64,000 nt of DNA from CAXMMR01 sp963692975 (GTDB lineage Bacteria; Pseudomonadota; Alphaproteobacteria; Acetobacterales; Acetobacteraceae): positions 59,937-123,936 of the forward strand of contig CAXMMR010000027.1 of NCBI GenBank assembly GCA_963692975.2, written 5' to 3'. Positions 1 through 8,001 of this stretch are shown piece after piece; position 1 is the first letter of the stretch; every line of letters starts with the position of its first letter. The notes under the pieces were generated by a model. It ran no database searches. It saw nothing but the letters and a program-made list of their open reading frames with translations, and was not told the DNA's origin. The position numbers were made by a program, and so were the translations under genes.

Positions 1-2723
1 TCCAGCGCCCCGGCGGCCGCCAGCGGCACGGTGCCGGCGGCGACGAGGCGCAGCTTCGGCCCGGCATCGACATGCGCATCCAGCCGCGCCGTGTGGCCGT
101 TCAGCGCCACGGTGGCGAGCGCGTTGGCGGCCGGCAGGGCGGCGGCGTTGCCGCTGCGATCGCGCAGGTCTCGGGCGACGACGCGAACGGTGCCATCGGG
201 CGCGGCGATGCTGCCGGCGAGCCGGGCATCGGCGCTGATCGACCCGTCCGCCTGCAACCCGGGCGAAAACGGTTTTGCCAGCGCCGGCGTAACGTTGCGC
301 AGCTGCGCCGTCAGGTCGAGCTTCGGGGTGATGGAGCCCGCCAGCGCCAGGCTCGCCTGCTGGAGCGACAGCCGCAAATGGTCCACCGAAACCCCGTCGC
401 CGAAGCTGATCCGCGCCGGCGCGACAAGGCGCAGCGGCAGCGTCTTGTAGTCCGCGGCCAGGCTGGCGAGGGTCAGCGTCTTGCCCTTGGCATCGAGCCT
501 GGCGGCTGCCGTGACGTTGGCGTCCGCGCCCGCGACGTGCAGCAGCGCGCCGAGCTTGAGCGCCAGCGCCGTCTGCGGCCCGTCCGCCGAGAGCGTCGCG
601 TTGCCGGTAATGCCGTTGGCGGCGATCCCGTCGGCGTGGAGCGCCAGCGTGACAATGGGGTCGGTCGTCGCCTCGCGCACCGTGCCGGCGAGCGTCAGGT
701 GGCCGACCCGCTCGGCCGCGAGCCCGGCATCCCGCGCATCGAGCTGCACCTTGACCACGTCGGCCAACCGGACATCGGCGTCGAGCGCGCCGGTGATCGG
801 TTGATGCACCAGCCCCGCAAGGTCGGCCAGCCGCGGCGCCCGCAGACTGACGCTGCCGGTCGGCAATGTCGCGCCCTTGGCCAGCGACACATCGGCCCTC
901 GCTGCGATCGACTTCCAGTCCGCGCGGTCAAGCACGACGTGCAGCGTGCCGTCATCGCCGCGGTCGGCCTTGGCAGCCAGGGTGAGCGCCGCCCCTTCGA
1001 GCGTCGCCGCGGCGTTCAGCGTGCCGGCCGGCTTGCCCGGCAGCCCGACCACATGGGCGGCGAGCGTGAGCGGCGCCGGCGCGAACCCGGTCGTGCCGAG
1101 CACGCCGTGAGCCGTCGCGTCCACCCCCAGCGTCGTCGGCGGCCCCGCCACGTGCCCGGCCGCGTCCACATGCCCGGACACGCCCGGCGCCAGCACCGCC
1201 AAGTCCGACAGCGCCACCGTCCAGTCGATGTCGAGCGCCCCCGCATCGTCCGAGCCGCTCGCGCCCACGTGCAGCGTCCGCCCGGCAACATCGACCCGGT
1301 GGATCACGATGTTGCCGTCATCGAGGCTGACCGCGGCCGCGATCTTGGCGTCGTCGCCGATCAGCCCGGGCACCGGCTTGAGCCCGCCGGTGACGCTGGC
1401 CAGCCCCGCGATCGTCACGTCGATCCGCCGCCCGACCTCGGCCAGCGTCGCGTCCACGCTCGCATGCCCGTCCAGCGCAATGCCGCCGACCGCCGCCAGC
1501 GGCGTCATGTCCGGGATCACCGCATGCGCGTGCCCAGCCAGCGCGCCGCCGGTGTCGACCGTGCCGGCAAGCTGCAGCAGCGGATGCGCCAGCGTAAAGG
1601 CGACCGGTCGCGCCGCCGCGTCGAGCTGAACATGCGCGGTGAGCTTCACCGGGTCCGCCGCCAGCACGTCCGGCTTCGGCCCCGGTATCGTCAGCGCAAC
1701 GAGCGAGGCGGCGAGGTCGACCACCCCCTTGTTGCCGCTCACCTCCGCCCGCAGCGTGCCGACCCCCGCCCCGCCCGCGGCAAGGCGGTCGATCAGTACA
1801 TGCGCGACCGCGTCCGGCGCGCTGAACGGCCCGTGCACATGCGCCGCGACGTCGATCTTCTGCCAGGCGACGTCCGGCCTCGGCGTCATCGCCGGCGCGC
1901 TCGCCGCCAGGTCGACGTCGGCCTGGCTGCCCGGGATGTCGACGCTGCCATGCGCGTCCGCGTGCAGCGGCCCGGCCGCCAGCGCCAGCTTCAGCCGCTC
2001 GGCGCTGCGCGGCCCGGCCACATCAAGCCGCAGCGTCAACGGCCCGCCCAGCGCCGGCAGCTTGCCGAGCGAAGCGATCAGCCCCGCCGGCGGCTCGTCC
2101 GCCGTCACATGCGCGTCGATCCGCGCCTCGTTCACCACCCCATCCACCCGATACGTGCCCGTCGCATCCAGCCGGTCGGCAGCGATCTCGGCGCTGCCAA
2201 TGGTGAGCGTGTCCAGATGCGCCCGCCCGGCGAGCTTCAGCACCGCCGCCACGCCCGCGACCGGCTGCCCAAGGCTGAACCGCGCCACCGCCAAGTGCTC
2301 CACCGTCACCCGCACCGGCAGATGAAACGGTTTGGACGACGCCGGCGCCGGCTTGCCAGTCGCCGGCGCAGGCGCCGCGACCGGCAGGCGGAGAAACGCC
2401 GCGCCGGACGCCGTCAGCGACTGGATGCTCGCCGAGCGGCCCAGCAGCGCCAACGGCGACCAGTCGAGCGCCAGATCGTCCGCGCTCGCATAAACCCCCT
2501 GCGCGTCGGCCACCGCCAGGTGGCGCACCCGCAACGCGTCTGGAAACCGCCCACCCAGCCCCTCGATCGTCACCATCCCACCGGTCAGCGACCGCGCCTC
2601 ACGCTCGATCAGCCGCCGGCCGGGATCGACATTCACCAGCACCAGTATCGCAATGACAAGCAGCAAAGGCAGCGCGATCAGCGCTGCTACGATCCATAAG
2701 CAAACTTTGAGAAAGCGACGCAT
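1..2723 (-). CDS. tamB: Translocation and assembly module protein TamB (5' part; runs off the left edge)
   Basis: The minus strand is open from the ATG at 2723-2721 to the window edge (907 codons without a stop), so only the N-terminal part is here. The protein starts with one membrane anchor (about residues 5-28, rich in L/V/I/A), then reads DPGRRLIE and, further on, LTGGMVTIEGLGGRFPDAL, the usual start of alphaproteobacterial TamB. The rest shows the repetitive beta-helix-like composition of this very large inner-membrane/periplasmic protein. TamB spans the periplasm and works with TamA in outer-membrane protein assembly or lipid transport. It lies directly downstream of tamA on the same strand, separated by a family A repeat (2734-2903). 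A long Arg-rich reading frame on the opposite strand is a compositional shadow. Confidence 0.9.
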   Translation of the reverse strand, partial: MRRFLKVCLWIVAALIALPLLLVIAILVLVNVDPGRRLIEREARSLTGGMVTIEGLGGRFPDALRVRHLAVADAQGVYASADDLALDWSPLALLGRSASIQSLTASGAAFLRLPVAAPAPATGKPAPASSKPFHLPVRVTVEHLAVARFSLGQPVAGVAAVLKLAGRAHLDTLTIGSAEIAADRLDATGTYRVDGVVNEARIDAHVTADEPPAGLIASLGKLPALGGPLTLRLDVAGPRSAERLKLALAAGPLHADAHGSVDIPGSQADVDLAASAPAMTPRPDVAWQKIDVAAHVHGPFSAPDAVAHVLIDRLAAGGAGVGTLRAEVSGNKGVVDLAASLVALTIPGPKPDVLAADPVKLTAHVQLDAAARPVAFTLAHPLLQLAGTVDTGGALAGHAHAVIPDMTPLAAVGGIALDGHASVDATLAEVGRRIDVTIAGLASVTGGLKPVPGLIGDDAKIAAAVSLDDGNIVIHRVDVAGRTLHVGASGSDDAGALDIDWTVALSDLAVLAPGVSGHVDAAGHVAGPPTTLGVDATAHGVLGTTGFAPAPLTLAAHVVGLPGKPAGTLNAAATLEGAALTLAAKADRGDDGTLHVVLDRADWKSIAARADVSLAKGATLPTGSVSLRAPRLADLAGLVHQPITGALDADVRLADVVKVQLDARDAGLAAERVGHLTLAGTVREATTDPIVTLALHADGIAANGITGNATLSADGPQTALALKLGALLHVAGADANVTAAARLDAKGKTLTLASLAADYKTLPLRLVAPARISFGDGVSVDHLRLSLQQASLALAGSITPKLDLTAQLRNVTPALAKPFSPGLQADGSISADARLAGSIAAPDGTVRVVARDLRDRSGNAAALPAANALATVALNGHTARLDAHVDAGPKLRLVAAGTVPLAAAGAL

Positions 2724-2733
2724 CAGAGGAAGG

Positions 2734-2903
2734 AAGGCCAGAGGCTCTGCCTCTGGACGGGCACCCATCGCACTCGTGCGATGGGAACCCGGCCGCTGGG
2801 GCCCGAGGCCCCAGACCCCATTCGAGTGGGATCCAAGGGCCTCGGGCCGTCGTGCGCAGCACGCCTTCGCGTGACGTTGGGTCCAGGGCAAAGCCTTGGC
2901 CTT
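2734..2903. repeat. Family A repeat, full copy, between tamA and tamB
   Basis: AAGGCC and GGCCTT ends enclose several hairpins: CCAGAGGC/GCCTCTGG, an extra one with arms CCCATCGCAC/GTGCGATGGG, CTGGGGCC/GGCCCCAG and an imperfect CCAGGGC-type arm. The CCCATCGCAC module recurs only in the copy at 59568-59803. Confidence 0.85.
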
Positions 2904-2916
2904 CCTTGCTTCTCCA

Positions 2917-4797
2917 CTAAAACGCCTGCCCTAGCCCAATATAAATTTCATAAGCATCCGTATCCGGCCCTGTGGGCCGGTTCACCGGGACGGCGATGTC
3001 GAGCCGGATCGGCCCGATCGGCGTGTAATAGCGCGCGCCGAGTCCGATGCCGACTCTAAGCGGTCCCTCGAATGGCGCGCTCTGCGCTCCCACCTGCCCG
3101 GCATCGGCGAACGCCGCGATCCCCACCGGCCCATACACCCGCTGCCGCAGCTCGACCGTCGCCGCGTCGATCGAAGCGCCGCCGATCGGCTTGCCGTCCG
3201 GGAAGAGCGGGCTGACCGATTGGTAGCGGAAGCCCCGCACCGTCGCCGACCCGCCGCCATAGAAGCGTTGGTCGGGCGGCAGCTCGAACTCCGCCGCCCC
3301 CTGCGCCGAGCCGACCAGGGCGCGCAGCGCGATCACGGTGTGGCCGGGCTTGGTCAGGCCGATGCGGGCGACGTCCAGATAGGTCGAGGCGGTGCCCTGC
3401 AGGATGGTGAAGAACGCGTCGCCGTCCGAGCCGCCGAGGCTCTCCGTCGGCGTCGCGATCAGGTTGGCGCGAATGCCGTGCAGCGGGTCGTCGAGCGGGT
3501 TGGAGAGCTGCGTGCTGTCGTATTTGGCGGTGAACGGGATGGCGGCCAGCGTGTAGTTGCGCGTCACCCCCTCCTGGATGATCTGCTCCTGCTCGCCGCT
3601 CAGCCCGACGCTGCCGGTCCAGTAACGCGAGAACTTGCGGCTGAGCGAGACGCCGGCGGTAAACGCGGTCTGGTCGTAGGCGTCCAGGTTCTGCTTGAGC
3701 GCGCCGAGATCGGCCTCGAACTGCTGGTCGCGGCGCAGGAAATCCGGCTTCAGGAACTGCGCGGTGACGTCGTAGCCCAGCCCCTGGGTCGCGTTGCCGC
3801 CGAGCCCCGTCGCAACCGCGCCCAGGTTGAGCTGCTCCGCCTCGCCGAACACGTCGCGGTCCGACCAGGTAACGCCGAGGCTGCCGCCGAGGTCGGTCGA
3901 GTAGGCGGCGGTGATCCCGACCACATGGCGCGGCCGCTCGGCGAACACGAAGTCGAGCGGAAGTTCCCCATTCGGCTGCAGGCTGGCTCCAGGCCGCGCC
4001 TGCACCGAGGCGAACACGCCGATCGAGGCGAGGTCCTGCCGCGCCGCCTCGATCTTGCTCGGCTGGAACTCCTGCCCGGTATGCACCAGCAGCCGCCGCC
4101 GGATGAAGCCCGCCCGCACCCGCCCGAGCCCGGCCAGGTGGATGGCGCCGATGTCGACGAACGGCCCCGTCGTCGCCGCATAGGCGATGTCGAGCGTGGC
4201 GTGCGCGCTGTCCAGCGTCGCGATGGGCGTGGCGACCTTGGCCAGCGCGTAGCCGTGCTCCTGCAGCGCCGTCTGCAGCCGCCCGCCGGCGGCGAGCACG
4301 TCCGAGGCGATCGCCGGCGCCCCCGGCGTCAGCCCCAGCGTCCCGCGCAGCTCCGGCGGCACGTTGCCGGTAAGCTGCACGCCGCCGATGCGATAGAGCG
4401 GCCCGAGCGTGATCCCGACCGCCACCGCCACGCTCTGCCCGCCCGGCACCGCCGCCAGCTCGCTCGCCAGCGCCGGGTCGTCGACCGGATGCCCGGCGAT
4501 CGTGATCGCGACCGTGGCGCCATACCGGCCAAAACTCTGCAGCGCGAGCTGCAGCCGGCCGACATCCTGCTGGGCGCGGCCGATCAGCGCGAAAGGCGGC
4601 GCCGGCGCGGTCTTGCGCAACGACACCAGCTGAGCGCTGCCGCTCAGCGCCGCGTCCAGCCCGGCGTCGCCGGTCTTGGCGATGCTGACGGTGTAAGGCT
4701 GCGGATCAGCCGCCCGGGCGCGCCCGCCCAGCGATGCCACCACAGCCATCAGCACGACGCGCGGGATGAGAGCGCGTCCAGGTCGAGCGGCGAACAT
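2917..4797 (-). CDS. tamA: Outer-membrane assembly protein TamA (BamA/Omp85 family)
   Basis: A 626-residue Omp85 protein that partners TamB. The ATG at 4797 gives a good Sec signal peptide (residues 1-29, ending GGRARA). A longer in-frame extension upstream is only translated repeat DNA and was rejected. POTRA-like segments fill about residues 30-250 (for example the stretch around LYRIGGVQLTGN). A 16-strand barrel should occupy about 280-626; it contains GGGSATVRGF near residue 514, matching the conserved substrate-loop VRGF motif of the family, and ends in a C-terminal Phe, the outer-membrane barrel signature. tamB follows on the same strand. Identification as TamA rather than BamA rests on the tamB neighbour and the short POTRA region. 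Confidence 0.92.
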   Translation of the reverse strand: MFAARPGRALIPRVVLMAVVASLGGRARAADPQPYTVSIAKTGDAGLDAALSGSAQLVSLRKTAPAPPFALIGRAQQDVGRLQLALQSFGRYGATVAITIAGHPVDDPALASELAAVPGGQSVAVAVGITLGPLYRIGGVQLTGNVPPELRGTLGLTPGAPAIASDVLAAGGRLQTALQEHGYALAKVATPIATLDSAHATLDIAYAATTGPFVDIGAIHLAGLGRVRAGFIRRRLLVHTGQEFQPSKIEAARQDLASIGVFASVQARPGASLQPNGELPLDFVFAERPRHVVGITAAYSTDLGGSLGVTWSDRDVFGEAEQLNLGAVATGLGGNATQGLGYDVTAQFLKPDFLRRDQQFEADLGALKQNLDAYDQTAFTAGVSLSRKFSRYWTGSVGLSGEQEQIIQEGVTRNYTLAAIPFTAKYDSTQLSNPLDDPLHGIRANLIATPTESLGGSDGDAFFTILQGTASTYLDVARIGLTKPGHTVIALRALVGSAQGAAEFELPPDQRFYGGGSATVRGFRYQSVSPLFPDGKPIGGASIDAATVELRQRVYGPVGIAAFADAGQVGAQSAPFEGPLRVGIGLGARYYTPIGPIRLDIAVPVNRPTGPDTDAYEIYIGLGQAF

Positions 4798-4840
4798 GGC
4801 CGCAGTCCCTAGCAGCCCGCGGGAAAAGACTGAAGCAAGG

Positions 4841-4894
4841 GAAGGCCAGGGCTCTGCCCTGGACCCGCTGGGGCCGGAAGGCCCCAGACCCCGA
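4841..4894. repeat. Family A half-element, left arm
   Basis: 54 bases with stems CCAGGGC/GCCCTGG and CTGGGGCC/GGCCCCAG. It is the inverted partner of 5127-5180; 51 of 54 bases match by eye. Confidence 0.85.
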
Positions 4895-4963
4895 CACGAT
4901 CGGGACGACACCCGGATTGTGCTAACAATTCTCTGGGCTGAGGCCATCCCCGAGCCGCGCCGA

Positions 4964-4987
4964 AAATCTTGCCTTTAGGCAAGATTT
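4964..4987. promoter_or_regulatory. 24-nt palindrome with arms AAATCTTGCCT / AGGCAAGATTT
   Basis: Perfect 11-base arms with a two-base centre, inside an A/T-richer intergenic core. The inner part TCTTGCCT..AGGCAAGA recurs upstream of the TauE-type exporter (58575-58592). It could be an operator for a dimeric regulator; the role is inferred. Confidence 0.45.
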
Positions 4988-5070
4988 ATATAACCCATTG
5001 ATTTCACGACGCTACGCTGGGAAAAATGGGGCGACAGTACCATACGCTCGGTTGCTAACCACCCCGTAAA

Positions 5071-5084
5071 TCTTGCGGTATTTC
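5071..5084 (+). other. Shared 14-mer TCTTGCGGTATTTC, intergenic copy
   Basis: The identical 14-mer occurs at 12089-12102 and 60524-60537, both inside unrelated coding sequences. The two bases following (AC) and the two preceding (at 60522-60523 the pair is GA, here AA) extend the match with the 60524 copy to 17 bases. Confidence 0.5.
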
Positions 5085-5126
5085 ACCTCAGACCAACCAC
5101 GTAGCTATGTAGAACATCCGTCATGA

Positions 5127-5180
5127 TCGGGGTCTGGGGCCTCCCGGCCCCAGCGGGTCGAGGGCAGAGCCCTCGCCTTC
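5127..5180. repeat. Family A half-element, right arm
   Basis: Inverted counterpart of 4841-4894. Its outer stem reads CGAGGGC/GCCCTCG where the left arm has CCAGGGC/GCCCTGG: a compensatory change that keeps the hairpin. Confidence 0.85.
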
Positions 5181-5271
5181 CTTCCCTCCTGCTCTTCCCT
5201 GGCCAAGCGTGATCATTGATGCGCAATGTTACACGCGGTATCGAGGTCGGGCGTGGAGCTTGCAGGAGCCG

Positions 5272-6309
5272 ATGGACACTCAGCCCGCCCTGATCGACCT
5301 GCGCGGCCCGGCTTGCGGCTCGCCGCTGAAAGCCGACTCGGCCTGCCCGGGCTCGGCCCGGCCCCGCCTGGTGCCTGCTGCGGACGCCCCCGAAGCCTGG
5401 CCGGCCAGGCACCGCCAGATCGTGCGCCGCCTGCGCGCCGCGCGCCGCATCGCCTTCGTGCTGCTGCTGACGCCGGCCGCCTGCGTCGTCCAATGGCTGC
5501 TGCTGCGTCTGCCCGGCCAGGGCCCACGCGCCCCCAAGGTGCGCTTCGCCCGCTTCTACTGGTCGATGATCTGCCGCATCATCGGCTTGCGGGTGCGCGT
5601 CGTCGGCGAGCCCGCGTCCGGCGGCGGCCGCCCGGTGGTGTTCGCTATCAATCACACCTCCTGGCTCGACATCCCCGCGGTCGGCGGCATCCTGCCCGGC
5701 TGCTTCGTCTCCAAGGACGACGTCGCGACCTGGCCCGCGGTCGGCACCGTCGCCCGCCTCGGCCGCAGCGTCTTCGTCAGCCGCCAGCGCTCGGCCACCG
5801 GGCGCGAGCGCGCCGACATGCGCCAGCGCCTCGCCGACGGCGACAACCTGGTGCTGTTCCCCGAGGGCACCAGCTCGGACGGCTCGCGCGTGCTGCCGTT
5901 CCGCTCCTCGTTCTTCGCCGTGACCGACGGCGACAACCCGCCTCTCGTCCAGCCGGCCTCGCTGGTCTACGACCGCCTGGCCGGTCTGCCGGTCGGCCGG
6001 GCCAGCCGCTCGGCCTTCGCCTGGTATGGCGACATGGACCTCGCGCCGCATGTCTGGCGGCTGGTGCAGTGGCGCGGCCTGCGCGCGACCCTGCTGCTGC
6101 ACGCGCCGCTGGAGCCGGCGGCGTTCGAGGACCGCAAGGCGCTCGCCGCCGCCTGCCACGCCGCGGTCGCCGAGGGCGCGGCGTCGCTGCGCCAGAACCG
6201 CCCGGCCACGGTGCTCCCCTGCCCGCCCGCCTGCGCGCCGGCGCGCGTGCCATCCGCCTGCCCCGCCGCCAGCCTGCCCGAATGCGCGCTGACCACCGCT
6301 TTCGCCTGA
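5272..6309 (+). CDS. 1-acyl-sn-glycerol-3-phosphate acyltransferase (PlsC family)
   Basis: A 345-residue membrane acyltransferase, expected to move an acyl chain onto lysophosphatidic acid or a related lysolipid in phospholipid synthesis. The family HX4D motif is NHTSWLD at residues 127-133 and the second motif is FPEGTSSDG at 196-204. One membrane segment lies at about 60-80. The ATG at 5272 follows an AGGAG at 5264, with rather short spacing; an in-frame GTG at 5209 is the alternative. The C-terminal 60 residues are low-complexity (Ala, Pro, Arg, Cys) and may be disordered. The TGA stop is the first base group of a 14-nt tandem array. Its exact lyso-acceptor cannot be told from sequence. 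Confidence 0.85.
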   Translation: MDTQPALIDLRGPACGSPLKADSACPGSARPRLVPAADAPEAWPARHRQIVRRLRAARRIAFVLLLTPAACVVQWLLLRLPGQGPRAPKVRFARFYWSMICRIIGLRVRVVGEPASGGGRPVVFAINHTSWLDIPAVGGILPGCFVSKDDVATWPAVGTVARLGRSVFVSRQRSATGRERADMRQRLADGDNLVLFPEGTSSDGSRVLPFRSSFFAVTDGDNPPLVQPASLVYDRLAGLPVGRASRSAFAWYGDMDLAPHVWRLVQWRGLRATLLLHAPLEPAAFEDRKALAAACHAAVAEGAASLRQNRPATVLPCPPACAPARVPSACPAASLPECALTTAFA

Positions 6310-6348
6310 CCTCTTTCGCTTGACCTCTTTCGCTTGACCTCTTTCGCT
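6307..6348 (+). repeat. Three 14-nt tandem repeats at the acyltransferase stop codon
   Basis: Unit TGACCTCTTTCGCT, three exact copies. Because 14 is not a multiple of three, the TGA of successive units falls in all three frames. Each unit can also be read as TTG ACC TCT TTC GCT TGA with the stop overlapping the next TTG. Confidence 0.85.
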
Positions 6349-6579
6349 TGACTCTGGGCCGCCGCAGTCCGGACACTCCGAACCGGCACCGCATAGGGAC
6401 CAGGGCACTGGAGTCGAGCACGCCGACCACCGCCGGATCCCGGCCCGCTTGACCACCCTGGCTTACGCCCGCCCGGCGGTCGGATCATCGTCTCGGGCTC
6501 GCGGGCCTTGACGCCTCGCCTGCGCCGCCCCTCCTGCACGGACAGCGCCGATGCCGCTCGGCGCGCGGAGCCGATCGCC

Positions 6580-8001
6580 ATGCCGAAGCGCCTGCACGTG
6601 GTCACCTGGGGCTGCCAGATGAACGTGTACGACAGCGGCCGGATGGCCGACGTGCTGGGGCCGCTCGGCTATGCTCCGGCCGATGGCGTCGAGGACGCCG
6701 ACATGGTGATCCTCAACACTTGCCACATCCGCGAGCGCGCCGCCGAGAAGTTGTTCTCTGAGCTCGGCCGCCTGCGCCTGGTCAAGCAGGCCCGCGCCGA
6801 GGCCGGCCAGGCGACCATTCTTGCCGTCGCCGGCTGCGTCGCCCAGGCGGAGGGTGCGGAGATCATCGCCCGCGCCCCCTATGTCGACATCGTGCTCGGC
6901 CCGCAGACCTACCACCGCCTGCCGCAAATGGTCGCCGAGGCGTCGCGCGCGGCGGGAGCCGTCATCGACACCGACTTCCCGCTCGAGAGCAAGTTCGACC
7001 ACCTGCCCGAAGCGACCGCGGCGCCGGCGGGCCTCACCGCCTTCCTCTCCATCCAGGAGGGCTGCGACAAGTTCTGCTCGTTCTGCGTGGTGCCGTTCAC
7101 CCGCGGCGCCGAGATGAGCCGCCCGGCGGCGGCGGTGCTGGCCGAGGCGCGCCGCCTGGTCGCCGCCGGCGCCCGCGAGCTCACCCTGCTCGGCCAGAAC
7201 GTCAACGCCTGGCACGGCGCAGCCCCCGCTGGCGCAAGCGCTGGCGCCAGCGGGGGCGGCGCCTGGAGCCTCGGCCGGCTGGTCCACGCCCTGGCCGCCA
7301 TACCGAACCTGCTGCGCATCCGCTACACCACCTCGCACCCGCGCGACATGGATGACGACCTGATCACCGCCCATCGCGACGTGCCCCAGCTGATGCCCTT
7401 CCTGCACCTCCCAGTGCAGTCCGGCTCGGACGCGGTGCTCGCCCGAATGAACCGCCGCCACACCGCCGACGACTACCGCCGCCTGGTCGACCGCCTGCGC
7501 GCCGCCCGCCCCGACCTCGCGCTGTCGTCGGACTTCATCGTCGGCCACCCCGGCGAGACCGACGCCGACCACGCGGCGAGCCTCGCCTTGATCCGCGAGG
7601 TCGGCTTCGCCCAGGCCTTCAGCTTCAAATACTCGCCCCGCCCGGGCACCGTCGCCGCCGGCGCGCCGCGCCAGGTCGCGGAGGCGGTCAAGGACGAGCG
7701 CCTGCAGTCGCTGCAGGCACTGCTGCGCGAGCAGCAGCACGCCTTCAATCGCGCCTGCGAAGGCGTCGTCATGCCGGTGCTGTTCACCGGCGCGGGCCGC
7801 CGGCCGAACCAGGCGGGCGGCCGCTCGCCCTACCTCCAGCCCGTGCATATCGAGCTGCCGCCCGGCCTGCCCGCCGCCGCGCTCGCCGGGCGCGAGACGC
7901 CGGTGACGATCCTCGCCGGACACCCCAATTCACTGTCGGCCACCCTCGATCCCGCACAGGATCGGCCGGCCGGCCATCTTCAGGAGAGAGCCTGCGCTTG
8001 A
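6580..8001 (+). CDS. miaB: tRNA-2-methylthio-N6-isopentenyladenosine37 synthase MiaB
   Basis: A 473-residue radical-SAM methylthiotransferase that adds the methylthio group to i6A37 of tRNAs reading UNN codons. The N-terminal cluster Cys are C12 (WGCQMN), C48 (TCHIRE) and C86 (GCVAQ). The radical SAM CxxxCxxC is C162, C166, C169 in GCDKFCSFC. A C-terminal TRAM domain follows. The ATG at 6580 has GGAG nine bases upstream. Oddity: after NVNAWHG there is a short Ala/Gly/Ser insertion encoded by a perfect DNA hairpin (7222-7257). It heads a miaB-phoH-ybeY-corC operon, the order typical of Proteobacteria, and its stop overlaps the phoH start as TTGA. Confidence 0.95.
   Translation: MPKRLHVVTWGCQMNVYDSGRMADVLGPLGYAPADGVEDADMVILNTCHIRERAAEKLFSELGRLRLVKQARAEAGQATILAVAGCVAQAEGAEIIARAPYVDIVLGPQTYHRLPQMVAEASRAAGAVIDTDFPLESKFDHLPEATAAPAGLTAFLSIQEGCDKFCSFCVVPFTRGAEMSRPAAAVLAEARRLVAAGARELTLLGQNVNAWHGAAPAGASAGASGGGAWSLGRLVHALAAIPNLLRIRYTTSHPRDMDDDLITAHRDVPQLMPFLHLPVQSGSDAVLARMNRRHTADDYRRLVDRLRAARPDLALSSDFIVGHPGETDADHAASLALIREVGFAQAFSFKYSPRPGTVAAGAPRQVAEAVKDERLQSLQALLREQQHAFNRACEGVVMPVLFTGAGRRPNQAGGRSPYLQPVHIELPPGLPAAALAGRETPVTILAGHPNSLSATLDPAQDRPAGHLQERACA
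7222..7257. repeat. Perfect inverted repeat inside miaB
   Basis: 14-base arms GCCCCCGCTGGCGC and GCGCCAGCGGGGGC around an 8-base loop. It encodes a Pro/Ala/Gly/Ser-rich insertion in MiaB. Confidence 0.8.

Larger units (their letters stand above)
4798..5271. other. Divergent intergenic region between tamA and the acyltransferase gene
   Basis: This 474-base gap holds two inverted family A half-elements (4841-4894 and 5127-5180) around a core of about 230 bases that is A/T-richer than the genome. The core contains a long palindrome (4964-4987) and one copy of TCTTGCGGTATTTC (5071-5084). It must carry promoters for genes leaving in both directions, but no convincing -35/-10 pair was identified. 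No gene is seen in it. Confidence 0.6.

Noticed and set aside
72..2699. Long Arg-rich open frame on the plus strand
   Set aside because: Antisense to tamB, which has family motifs, signal anchor and operon context. High G+C creates long shadow frames.
3220..4812. Long plus-strand frame opposite tamA
   Set aside because: Shadow frame; the minus strand carries a complete Omp85 protein with signal peptide and C-terminal Phe.
4798..4947. N-terminal extension of TamA, and similar extensions of pip, rpsP and the CobW gene
   Set aside because: They are translations of family A or B repeat DNA upstream of well-supported starts.
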